Positions 47,885-60,769 of a DNA stretch of 64,000 nt are shown in pieces. This DNA is from Elysia chlorotica. Lineage: Eukaryota > Mollusca > Gastropoda > Plakobranchidae. Made by a program: the position numbers and the translations under genes. The stretch covers positions 97,553 through 161,552 of the forward strand of contig RQTK01000160.1 of the NCBI GenBank assembly GCA_003991915.1, in the 5' to 3' direction. The notes under the pieces are model-generated. The model was not told where the DNA came from. It ran no database searches and saw only the letters and a program-made list of their open reading frames with translations. Each line of letters begins with the position of its first letter. Position 1 is the first letter of the stretch.

Positions 47885-48055
47885 GCGTTTGGGTCCCAAG
47901 ACTAACGCCTGACTATTTTGCGTGCTGCCACACAGAGAGAACGCAGAGATACCACTTACCAGCACTCCTGTAGCCTCAGTCGACCACATTCTACCAACAC
48001 TGGCCCCACAGTAGGGTTCCAGTCGGACCGAGCGCAGATCGAATCGGAGATCTTA
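47885..48055 (-). mobile_element. tRNA-derived SINE fragment
   Basis: GGGTCCCAAGACTAACGCC, TTTTGCGTGCTGCCACACAG and ACCAACACTGGCCCCACAGT are body words of the family on the minus strand. Confidence 0.7.
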
Positions 48056-48111
48056 ATGTCGACGTTTCATTTTATTTTAGTGACAGACGTATACATAATT
48101 TTTATTGTCCG

Positions 48112-48365
48112 TCGGGGGGTGCGGTGGCCCTGGGCTAGAACATCGGCTTCCATGGTCCTTGGTTCGAGCCCTAGCGATTTCCCTCCCTAATGGTTGGGTT
48201 TGTTTCAGTTTGTCATGTGACCTGCTGAGACAGGAGTCATGGACTCCCCGCCCTGTTTCTTGTGAGGCAGCACATAAAATTGTCAAACGTCAGTCTTGGG
48301 GCCCGCACACAGTATAGCCTATTATAGTGCTGGTGTTGGACGTCAAACCAATTCCAATCAAATTA
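48112..48365 (+). mobile_element. tRNA-derived SINE, full-length
   Basis: The head, GTGCGGTGGCCCTGGG then TAGAACATCGGCTTCC, has box-B-like GGTTCGAGCCC. The body has GACCTGCTGAGACAGGAGTC and GAGGCAGCACATAAAATTGT, and the tail GGTGTTGGACGTCAAACCAA. It is one of the least damaged copies and useful as a family reference. Confidence 0.85.
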
Positions 48366-48429
48366 GATTGCCTGATTATAGGATTGAACCAGGCAATTGC
48401 TGTATATAAAAAAAAAAAGGGGGGGGGGG

Positions 48430-48675
48430 GGGCGAACTCAAGTGGCAGAGCGTTGGTCTCCCAATTAGGAGGTCCCAGGTTCGAAACCCACGATATGTCA
48501 AAAATGTATTTGATCGATTTCGTTACCTACTGGCTGTTCGGTGTCAGTATAATGTGATTGGTTAAGGCACAAGTACAGACTGTATCCATGTACTCGGGTG
48601 GGGCATAAAATAAATTCTTTAGATGTTAGTCTTGGGACCCTTCCACAATAGAGCTCTATGGCGATGACGTTGAAA
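48430..48675 (+). mobile_element. tRNA-derived SINE with a different tRNA-like head
   Basis: The head reads GGCGAACTCAAGTGGCAGAG, then TTGGTCTCCC and CCAGGTTCGAAACCC, a clear tRNA-like fold candidate unlike the head at 48112. The body and tail are family-like (GTCAGTATAATGTGATTGG, GTCTTGGGACCCTTCCACAA). It follows a G-run. Confidence 0.8.
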
Positions 48676-48954
48676 TGCAAGCGATTTCGAACAAGGGCCA
48701 ACGTTCTGACACTCACGTGAACATTTTTAATGATCATAATAAGATGATCGTCTGACGAGGAATTAAAGTCGCACCACTGAAGCGCTAATCCCCCTTTCTT
48801 GTGGCTATTTTTAGTTTTGAGTATTCATGTTACCCACAAAGCAATGGTGCACCCGCTCGTTCACGTAAATATTGCACGATTGGCCGACTTTTACCCAATC
48901 ATAAATTAGCTCACATAAAACTTCTTTTAAAAATTAATTTGGATCAGGCCGACT

Positions 48955-49020
48955 TTTAATGCGTGTATACCAGGACTTCTGTCTCAGGCAATCACATTAT
49001 ACGAACTCGCACATGTGGCG

Positions 49021-49059
<39 letters not shown>

Positions 49060-49175
49060 TGTGGAAAGGGGGGGGGGGCTTATAAATTTGCCTCATTGTG
49101 ACTTCAAACCATGAACCTTCAGTTTGGGAGGCCAACGATTTTACGACTTAAATCTATGCCTGCCCGTCCGAGTAA
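48955..49175 (-). mobile_element. tRNA-derived SINE carrying a GT microsatellite
   Basis: Body words (CTGTCTCAGGCAATCACATT) and a tRNA-like head (GAACCTTCAGTTTGGGAGGC) are separated by (GT)n at 49022-49058 and a G-run. Confidence 0.65.
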
Positions 49176-49639
49176 AACCGTATTCATTATTTCCATGCAT
49201 AGCCGGAATGGCAAAGAAATACGAGTTATCCAAATAAACCACAAGCTAAGGCATTAAAAACAATCTCTTAACCCCAGGCATCGTAACCTGTAAGTAGAAA
49301 TCCAAAAATAAACTTGCCTCAGAAGTTGCTAGACCCATTGATTGGCCAGCAGCCCATGTCACAGTGTCGCTGTGACATCAGAAGTTTGACCGCCTAAAAG
49401 CCATAACAATAACAACATGTTTACCAAGAGCTTATGGTAGATGCCATCTGTTTGCTATTCTTTTTGCACAGCATAGATCTAAATACACGCTTAAAAAAAA
49501 CACCAACAAATAACATCAACAGCAAAAACCTCAAAACCAAAATAATGTCGACCTGAGTCATGTGACCCAGAGCACATGATTGTCATTATATAACGGGGCA
49601 ATAGAACGGGTGATGGAGGGAGCAGTAGGGGTGAAATGC

Positions 49640-50480
49640 AATAAACAAACACAGTAAACAAAGGCACTCTAAGCGTGTTTGTGAGAGCCAGAAAAGCGTA
49701 GGCTTGCGTAGATCTATTCTAGGCTTTGCGATCCACAGTTCGATGACGGATGACATAAAAACGCTTCGTAGACATGGGATTTTCTGGTCGCTCATTGGGC
49801 CGTGAGTACAAATTCGCGGTAGCTTACACAGCGCGTGTCGCTATAATTATAACAAAGAAAAGAAAGGGTGGTGGTGGTGGAGGGGAAATGGGGATATGAG
49901 AGTAATAACACAAATAGGGTAAACAAAGCACACTCTAATCCTGTTTGTGGGAAGCAGAAAGGCGCAGGATTGCGTAGATCAGTTCAAGGCTTTACGATCC
50001 ACACTTCGACAACGGATGACATAATCGCGCTACTAAGAGTAATAGGATTCAATCGATATAATCGATATGCAAGAGGTGTCTGGTAGTTCAGTCGGTAACA
50101 CTCAGGAATTCGACAACGGATGACATAATCGCGCTACTAAGAGTAATAGGATTCAATCGATATAATCGATATGCAAGAGGAGTCAGGTAGCTCAGTCGGT
50201 AAAACTTTGGAGTTCTTTCTGAACCACACACACACGTACAAGCCCCTGTGAGCATCCCACAAAAAGATATAATTATTTTGTACGATCCAATCGATATCAT
50301 CGATATGTAAGAGTAAGTCAGGTAGTTTAGTCGGTAAAGCTTTGGACTTCCGCCTGTATTACACTAGCATGTGCAAGCTTTACGACACCAGAAGGCATAT
50401 CTATGATGTAGATATTAGGATGGGATCGATATTTTTTAAATGTAAGGGTAACCAGATTGCTCGGTCGGTTGTGCTCTAGA
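49640..50480 (+). repeat. Compound array with tRNA-like GGTAGCTCAGTCGGTAA modules
   Basis: A 104-bp unit (CGACAACGGATGACATAATC, GCGCTACTAAGAGTAATAGG, AATCGATATAATCGATATGC, GGTAGYTCAGTCGGTAA) is repeated at 50007-50110 and 50111-50214. A third, shorter module is at 50284-50345 and a weaker one at 50420-50480. Outside it, 49655-49770 and 49915-50040 share a longer unit (CACTCTAAKCSTGTTTGTG, TTGCGTAGATC, ACGGATGACATAA). Confidence 0.8.
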
Positions 50481-50689
50481 TTTCTCTTGTCGCCGCGCTT
50501 TTTTTTTTCTATACTGATTGGGGCGGCGTCAGTATAATAAGATCGTCAAATCAGATGTTGCGTGCGTTTCAGTAGAGGCTCTGTGCGGAATCCTACGACA
50601 CGTTAAACCAATTTAGTTTGTAATTGCCAAACTGGAGGCTCAGTAGATTAGCACTTTGGACTGTCATACAGGATCCATGGGGTTCGAGG

Positions 50690-50945
50690 GTGGCGCGGTG
50701 GTCCTGGGGTAGAACATCGGCTTCCGACGCAAAATGTCCGAGTTCGAATCCTTACGATTGTGTTCCCTACTGGTTGGGTGGGTGTCAGTATAATGTGACC
50801 GGCTGAGACAGGAGTCATGGTATCCCAGCCATGTCTCGTGTGTGGCAGCACATACAATTGTCAGACGTCCGTCTTGGGGCCCGTCCACAATATAGCCTAT
50901 ATAGTGCTGATGTTAGACGTTAAACCAATTCAACAACAACAACAC
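50690..50945 (+). mobile_element. tRNA-derived SINE, full-length
   Basis: Head GGCGCGGTGGTCCTGGGGTA and GAGTTCGAATCC (box B), body GACCGGCTGAGACAGGAGTC, tail GATGTTAGACGTTAAACCAA followed by CAA repeats, a typical SINE 3' end. Confidence 0.88.
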
Positions 50946-51084
50946 GGGGTTCGAATCTCACATGGTGTCTTCCGTTTCATATAAAAAAAAACACATTAAT
51001 GATTAACCATACAAGTCTGGGGGGAGCGTAAAAACTCAACAGAGATAAATTTGATTATGTGATAATATAACTGAATTGGGGACT

Positions 51085-51610
51085 GACATGGAGAAGAGGT
51101 CGCACAGTTGTTTAGTACTATGAAGTGACCAGCAGGTAGCCCACGGTTCGAATCTCAAATCGCGACCCTGTTACCACGCAGGACATAGGAAGTTCCTGAA
51201 ATTTTAAAGATGTAGAAGTTATCAATTAGATTTACAGGAGAGACACAGAGCATTGTTCGGCTTTTTTCACTAAAACCAATCTCCTAACCACTGTGGAAAA
51301 ATAACAATAAAAATTTCAGAGTTGGAAAAATCTCAGCCGATATAACTTAGATTGTGTAATGAAAGAACTGAATTAATGTCTCGTATGAAGTAAAGATGGC
51401 ACAGTGGTTTAGTAATTTGGACTGATCAGCAAGAGGCCCAAGGCCCGCTTTCATGCAGGAAAAAAGTTCCAGAAATTTCAAAGACGTAGAAATTATCAAT
51501 TTGATGTATAGGAGAGGCACAAATCATTGTTCGGCTATTTTCACAAAAAAAACTTCTTCTAACCACAATGGAAAAACAACAATAAAAATTCCAGATCTGC
51601 TTATAAAATT
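51085..51610 (+). mobile_element. Second SINE-like family, two copies in tandem
   Basis: Copies at about 51085-51330 and 51395-51600 share a tRNA-like head (CACAGTKGTTTAGTA, GACYGATCAGCA, GTTCGAATCTC in the first), AAAGTTCCAGAAATTTCAAA-like and AGGAGAGRCACAAAKCATTG-like body words, ATTGTTCGGCT, and the end ACAATAAAAATT. Head and body differ from the main SINE family. Confidence 0.75.
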
Positions 51611-51769
51611 AATCAAAGAGTATTTAGATGTAATCGAACAGTTCAAATTGCGATGAAATTAATTAAAAGTACTGCAGAAATACATATATCAAAACTATAT
51701 CTAATTTCAAAACTGACCAATTGTCCTTCTCTTTTATAACAATTAAAGGCAGGGTATCAAAGCATCAGC

Positions 51770-52110
51770 CAAAGCAGCCGTGTTTCGTTATTTTGTTATC
51801 ATAACCATTGAGTGTCTTGCCGGTTGGCATTGTCGACCATATCCCTCCACATCTCTTCGATCTCATATTTTACGACAGGTCGTTCCTTTTGCTTTCACCT
51901 ATCCATCTTCCTAGCCCCAACCCATATCTTTTCTCTCAGCATACCTCTTGATACGCAGACCACTAAAAGAAGGGGGAGACCAAAAGCATTACGCAGGTAA
52001 GACCCCTCAAAAGACTGAACAACATCCGTTGGCCACATAAACTATACAACAGAACGGATCTTGAACGAGGCTAGGCCTACCCAAAATAGCAGACAAAGTC
52101 ACCGAATTGA
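51770..52110 (+). mobile_element. Possible retrotransposon remnant
   Basis: Encodes TQTTKRRGRPKALRR before a stop, then TTSVGHINYTTE-like residues. RRGRP near the C-terminus is common in LINE ORF2 ends, but the evidence is thin. Confidence 0.25.
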
Positions 52111-53009
52111 CTAAAGTATACACATTTTTGTATTTTTACATAACAAAGGTATCAGTGACCTAGTTATTTAAAAATATGATTATAGTTAGGCAGAGTCATA
52201 TTCCGTGAGTGTTGTTTGTCCAGCCTACAAGGCTACAAGTCTATGAATGTAAACTGTCCTAATTGTCCCTAGTATTTAGCGATATAGCTCATTTTGTTTC
52301 TGAAAGCAAATGTTCGTGTGTTTTTTTTTTGGCGACCCTGCATGTTATTTGTGGAAGCATCGATCTTGAACGACCTGGACGATCGCCCAGACCGGGAGAG
52401 ATTGGAAACACCTTGCAATAACAGTTGACAGATAAGCTCAAGCAGAGTAGTCTGACTTAGATCTATGTCCAAGTCAATCGCCTAACAAGTTTTCAGATTA
52501 ATTTACCACTGTCATAACAATATCAGCCATGTTAAACTTCTTTTTGGACATGGAACACATGTCAGAACACATAATACAGAATACAGAAATCTTTATTCAT
52601 CCTTCAAGGGGAAATTAAAAGTACAATCTCTTACAAAAAAAAAGAAGCATTAAAAATTAACAACCATCAATAAAGTCGTTTCATCGAAGCGTAAACTCTC
52701 CTTTGTTGTGATCATAATGCCGATAATTAGCTAGGGCTATTCAGGATTACCCACAAAGCAACGGGACACCCGCCCGCGCTCCAGAGTATTGTAGGATTGG
52801 TCGATTTTTACATAATCACGAATTAGCTAAAACAATCTGTTTTGACATGTTTGGCTTAGGTGTATTTTTGAATGTAATAGAAAATCAAAGCAACACAAAA
52901 GGAAATTTACGTTCCTCAAAGCTCTGCAGCTTTTGGTTGAAAATTTTTTTAGCTTCGACGTCAGAAAAACCCATGAAATAAAAAGACATACCAGAGGGCA
53001 TAGTCATTA

Positions 53010-53300
53010 GTGGGAAAGGGGGGCAGGACTGAAAGTGATAGAGCATTGAGTTTCCATTCGGGATTGGCATCTGATTGGAACTCAGAAACGGGCAAATAAT
53101 TATCTATGTCAGATACCATCCTCTACCAGCTAGGTAGGTGTCAGTATAGTGTGACTGGCTAATATGGAAGTGTTGGTATCACCGCTCTGCTTCTGGGTGG
53201 CATTACATGAATGTTAACATTAGCCTTGGGCCATAATTATTGTTGCATAAGATCCCCCTCAACAACTTAGGAGACGTTAAACTATAAGATAGTGTCTATA
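53010..53300 (+). mobile_element. tRNA-derived SINE copy
   Basis: GTCAGTATAGTGTGACTGGC, GGCATTACATGAATGTTAAC and AACTTAGGAGACGTTAAACT mark body and tail, with a degenerate head upstream. A second partial head follows at 53305-53375 (GGTTCCGGGTTCGGATCTCG). Confidence 0.65.
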
Positions 53301-53599
53301 CATAGAAGGCGCACTCTGTAGTGTTCTGGTCTAAGGTTCCGGGTTCGGATCTCGATTGGTTCCCTATCTCTGTATATGATTCTTTGAGTAATCAAGCGGT
53401 AAATAGCAGAGGGGTGGGGGTACTTGTTATAAATAGTTTAGATAACATTATTGTTGTGTCTGCAAAAATATAGCCAGTTAGTTATTTAAAACACGAATCT
53501 ATTAATAGAAACCTTGAAACATTATTCCCTACCATAAATATAGATGTTGGCCATTATCACCACTATCATCATTATTATAATCTTCTCCCTCATAATCAT

Positions 53600-53727
<128 letters not shown>

Positions 53728-53829
53728 TCGTCTAAAGTTCCTAGATTTCTATAGTGCATTAAGTGTATTTCATCCTCATTTACTTTTTGACAAACCTACT
53801 TCCTACAACATTTTCATATTAACTATTCT

Positions 53830-54990
<1,161 letters not shown>

Positions 54991-56197
54991 AAACAACAAA
55001 CAAAAACTGAATTATTTATTAGTAAAGAGTTATATACAACATACATATCCGTTCGTAACTCAATGGTGACTATACTGAACTAGAACACTTGTATTTAACC
55101 ATACTTAACTAGAACACTAGCATTTAACACTACCTATGCTTATATCTACCTATCCTTTTTATGTAGTGCGTTTTCACAATATAGGGCAGGCTGATAAATA
55201 AGGAATAAAATAAAGAATAACTTTTTTATTTGAAGGACTACAAGTGTGTGAGAGAGAGAGAGAGAGAGAAGGAGAGAGAGAGAAAGAAAGAGAGATGTGA
55301 GGGTGAGAAGGAACTGTAGGTATTCGAGTACTAAGAAAAAAAAACTACGTAGCCTAACTATTATCAAACAATTACCTCGCAAAAAAGCAGAGTACTCGTA
55401 TTAGCAGAGAGAGTGTAGTGAAATATATCACGGCGAAGATTTTGCGAACACTGCTTAAGATAATTAAGGCGGTTGCTTCCTTCTTTAACCCTCAGAAAAA
55501 AATTAGTCTGAACATTAGTGATCTATAGCAGAGACTGACATGTAGCTTAATTGTAGCTTGTAGAGCCCCAGTGACGGCATCCGCTTGGAGTTCCCCTGAC
55601 CTAGTTTCTCCCTTCAAGTCAGCCCTACGTGTTACGGGTAAATTCGGCCCATTTGTAACGTTTCTACACGTCGACACTTAAATGTGTTTTTTACCTACAA
55701 TTAACATTTAATTAAAAAAAAAGCTAAAGATATTTTTGCATTTTAATTAAAATACTAGTCCACTGATAGAAGATAGGGACCTAAAATTAAATTAGTTTTG
55801 ATCGAAAAGTGGTTTCAAAATACATGCTTCTCAGCTGACGGGTTTTCGTTAGATTATGGATCTTGAGTATAGATCTAGTGATTTTATTATCCTTTTTTTA
55901 AACTGCTACAGTGATCCTTGTAATTGCCTTAATATATAATATGGGCCGAGATCTAGATTTGATGTAATCTACGTCCACACTGTGTAAAAAAAAAAAAAAA
56001 GCTACAAGTCGACCCGTGGGTTACGCTGCTATTATGCTTTTCAGCCAGGCGATGTCTTGTAACGCAAGCCTTGCTTTCCTAAACGCTACAGATACACTCC
56101 AGAGCTACAAGTACGGTTCCTTAAACTCTCTATTGTTCTAGGGCCTAAATTTCAATAAAGAAAAAGACTGAGCACGCGTCATACTAGATCCCCGCAA

Positions 56198-56230
<33 letters not shown>

Positions 56231-56841
56231 CGACACTGTAAGCTCTTTTCATGTAACGTCTCGCTCAATCTATGGTCTATGGTATTATCTTATTAATCAA
56301 GAAATAATACCGGTACTAGGGTATTTTAAAACGTTTTTGTTCTCGCGTTGTCATTCTATATATACATAATACTGTACTGATGATCTTTGATCCTACCAAG
56401 TAGTCTGATTCTAGTGTTGGAGAGAGTGTGTCACCAGTATATTATGTTTGTTTTTTTAGGCTTACTTTTCGAATTTAGTTACAAAATGTTATTCTAGCCT
56501 CCACCCTGCGGGTTGTTTTTATAAACGGTAATGCCTGGATAAACTGAGATGTACGAGTACCTTCGTTATGCATGTCATTAGCCATAAAATACGGGTTCTT
56601 GCGCTCAGCTTGCGACTTAAATTTAGGTTTCCTTTATGTAACACGAGGGTTGAATCATGCTCTTAAATAATAATCAGAAATATCTAATGTTACGAACAGT
56701 ATTGATTAGGTTGGTGGGAATTTGGAGAGATAGAAGCTATTGACAAAGATGCCAATTGACCATAACGAAAGTGCTGAACATGTCTCCATACCCCTCCCCC
56801 CAAAACCTTATAATGTAAGTTAAAAAATAAGCGTGTAGATA

Positions 56842-57038
<197 letters not shown>

Positions 57039-57784
57039 ATCCAATATTGTTTTGATTGCAATTTGAGTCAAACTTTGAGGCGATGATAAACAACACCATA
57101 CAGATACAATTCTAGAAACATTAAGTACATATTATTGTGTAGGTGATTTGGCTTCTTAACGTCCAACGATAGTAGCACGGCTACATAGTAAGTCATTACG
57201 TGTGATATACATATGATACTATATATATAATGAGACATTTCAACATTTTTTTAATGATCTCACAGTGCTATTGAAACAGGGAGTTAGTGTGATGCGTTCT
57301 CACTTGTATCTTTTTATTTAAACAAAGCTGGCTGACTAATCTTCAGACAGAATTGTTAGTAAAATTTAAATAAGAAAGCAACCACCCTAAGTATCCTGAC
57401 CCATACACGCAAAATCATACCCGTGAAACCTCTCACTATTTCACATTCTTTACTTAAGCATCATGGATGTTCTTACATAACCACAAAGCTGCCAACTTGA
57501 TGCCAAGAAAGCGTATAATTATGTACGTATTTTTTACACTTGTGTGTCTAAAAATGTGAAGCGCTTGATGGGTGGTTAAATTACCACCATCATTTAAATC
57601 ATAATTTGTAAAAAGCCCCGTTCACAAACTGCTACGGCTCTCGACAAAATTTCTATGCAAATATCTTGGTAGTATTAACAAAACTTTGCATACCAATCCG
57701 GGACCTGCGGGTGAATCAAAAAGTAAAGCGCAATATCTGAGGCATACTTGATCTAAATCTGGCGCCAGCTAACACATTCATTTG

Positions 57785-58045
57785 ATGGGGGCAAACTGGT
57801 TCATATGGTAGAGCGTAAGTCTTCAGATCAGGAGGTCCGCAGATCTAATCCCACGATCGGCAGATTTATTTGTCCGATATTCGTCCCTTTGTAACTGGTA
57901 GGTTCGGTGTAAGTATAATGTGACGGGCTGAGACTGTCTCGTGTGTGGCTTCACATAAAACGGTCAGACGTAAGTTTTGGAGCCCGTCGCCGTATATGAC
58001 CTCTAGAGGAACCTAGGAGACGTTAAACCCTATTAACAACACATT
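57785..58045 (+). mobile_element. tRNA-derived SINE copy
   Basis: Head GGTTCATATGGTAGAGCGTA, body GTAAGTATAATGTGACGGGC, tail GGAACCTAGGAGACGTTAAA. Confidence 0.8.
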
Positions 58046-58829
58046 CATTAGAGCCCTTGTTATAATAAGCCCATAGCGACAACGAAGACGATAAAAGGGG
58101 GGAAAATGAAGAAAGGCCGGAACATAACACATTATGCACGTGGATCAATTTCCCCCCACGGATCTCAATCTACACGAGGAAACTAAATTTTGTCTATTTG
58201 AATCGATTTCAATCACTTTGCGCCCTCACAATGGGCCATCATAACAATGATGGTACTTTACAGCCCAGCATTTGTGGGTACATATTGATACAAGAAAAGG
58301 AGACTAGTTATTTTTCTCACTTTGTTTCCATAGTTTTTTTTTTTTTTTTCGGTATCGGATAGCCCGTACTAAACGTTTCCATTTTTTAATTGTTATCTCA
58401 ATATGTATATATAAATTAGAAAATATTTTACTTAAATTTATCTCCCAACCCGCAATTGTGTATTTATCAAGCTTTTCACCGGATTGAATGTCATTCCTCA
58501 AATAAAAACACAATAAAGCATAACAAAAACTGCAGTATATATATATTTCTTTTGCAACCAGGGGAATCAGTCGAGTTTGTTTTACGGCACGTCATCACCG
58601 TAATGGCTATATTGTGCCTATGGTCTTTTAAGGCAGTTGATGCATTACACCAGTAGCAACAGTAACTCCTTTATCTCTCTGAATGGAAAAGTATAAAAAA
58701 TGAAGTAGCTCTATATGAACTAGCCAACTGATCATCTTAAACTACCACTATGCGCCAGCATGGGGTGGCACGTGCATTCCAAACAACCCTGATGTACGCA
58801 CGCTTCGTCCTACTCACACGCAAGGGGTA

Positions 58830-59430
58830 CTAAATTGTATCTACTCCACTTATGTATTATTAAATTCTACCAATTCCACTTGTGTAATATTATTATTACA
58901 TTCTACCAACTCGATCCACTGATGTAATTATAACATTCAACCTACTCCTCTTGTGTAACATTGTTATTATAGTATACCAATTCCACTAGTGTACTTATTA
59001 CACTCTACTTACTCTACTGATGTAATTAATACATTCTACTAACCCACTGATGTATTAATACATTCAACCAACTCCACTGATATATTATTACTTTCTACCA
59101 ACTCCATTGATGTAATTATTACATTCTACAACTTCACTGATGTATTATTATATTCTACCAACCCCATTGATGTAATTATTACATTCTGCCAACTCCCCTG
59201 ATGTATTAATGCATTCTACCAAACACTGATGTATTTTAATTTAAACTACTTTGGTGTATAATTACATTCTACCAACTCCACTGGTGTAACTATTACATTC
59301 TACCAACTCCACTGGTGTAATGATTACATTCTACCAACTCCAATGATGTATTATTAAATTCTACCAATTTATTCCTTTCTACCAACTCCACCAATGCATT
59401 TTTACGTTCGATCAACTCAATTGATAAAAC
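58830..59430. repeat. AT-rich minisatellite, unit about 36 bp
   Basis: Around sixteen imperfect units built on TTATTACATTCTACCAACTC plus CACTGATGTAA. No such unit is seen elsewhere in the window. Confidence 0.92.
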
Positions 59431-59828
59431 ACAAAATCTCTTGTTTAACAGCGATATTTTACGGCTTCTGCGCGCTTATTGGATATTCAAAACACGGAGA
59501 CACACATACATTTTGAAAAAAATATGCGGGCAATTGTGCATGCAGCAACATTCGTTCCAAACCATTAATTTTTTAAAGCAAACGGCTTGCATATTTAATT
59601 TTCCGTACGTGAGAGCTCAAGTTTGTACTTTGGCAGTTTCATAAAAATTAAAAACTTTGATTTTAAATTGCGCCAGGGTAATGCTGGCTCATACATAATA
59701 ATGTGTATAAATTATAAAGTATTGGAAGGAGCCATCAAGACAAAGAAACAGCAAATTCAAAATCTGAGCTGCTCATAATATTTTTTTTTATTTGGACTAT
59801 GACAGTTTGCGGGTCCACAATGCTCTGT

Positions 59829-59829
<1 letters not shown>

Positions 59830-59883
<54 letters not shown>

Positions 59884-59979
59884 CTCTCTCTCTGTCTCTC
59901 TCTCTCTGTCTCTGTCTCTGTCTTTATGTCTCTCTGTCTCTCATTGTCTGTTTGTCTGTCTATCTGCTTGTTTGCTTGC

Positions 59980-60033
<54 letters not shown>

Positions 60034-60040
60034 TGCTCGC
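59830..60040. repeat. (CT)n-rich tract with CTGT interruptions
   Basis: Compound CT/CTGT/GT simple repeat. Confidence 0.95.
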
Positions 60041-60534
60041 TCTCAAACAATAAAGAGGGCATTGACACTGTTCTATTGTAGACAAGGAACCCTCTCTCTC
60101 ATGTATGTTTAGTAGCCTAAAGTGAGGGCTGCTCTAAAATCATGAAAAAAATCTCCTAAGCTTTGTACGACTTGCTCTTTTATTCAGTGTGATTTTGTGC
60201 ATCGTGCTCTCTAGCTCTCTTAGTAGATAATCTGTCATTATAAAAAAAATACACGACACTAAGCTAATGACAGGGATTTTATGATTAAAAATTAGAAGTG
60301 CTCTTTTATTTGATCTACCTCGTACCCCGAAAAGTAACATTGTTTATACTGTACACAAACTAAATTATGTAAAATTTATAAAAGAATCCCAGTCAAATTA
60401 TTAAATCACACCACTCTTTGTATTTTTCATAATTATAAACCTAAACCTTGAATTATGTCACTGTCGATTACTTCTGAGAATAGGCCCTACACAATGAAAA
60501 GAGGATACGCGCATGAATACGTATGTTTGTTTGT

Positions 60535-60700
60535 TGCGTGGGGTCCATATCAACTCTGTATGTGCTATATTGTGGACGGGACTTAGGACCAATATCTAAC
60601 AATTGTACGTGCTGTCACATAGAGGCAGTGCGGGGAGACCTGGATTCCTGTCTTATCCGGCCCCATTATACTGACACCGACCCAAGCAGTGGGAACTAAA
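60535..60700 (-). mobile_element. tRNA-derived SINE fragment
   Basis: GCTATATTGTGGACGGGAC, CAATTGTACGTGCTGTCACA and CACCGACCCAAGCAGTGGGA on the minus strand. Confidence 0.75.
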
Positions 60701-60769
60701 TTGGGCACAGCGGTTTTTTACTTATCGTTGGTTTTGAACTGGACACATCCCGGCGCATTAAGGTGTGTC

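Noticed and set aside
58830..59430. Regular repeats considered as a CRISPR array
   Set aside because: Units are imperfect and continuous without unique spacers, and the genome is eukaryotic. It is a minisatellite.
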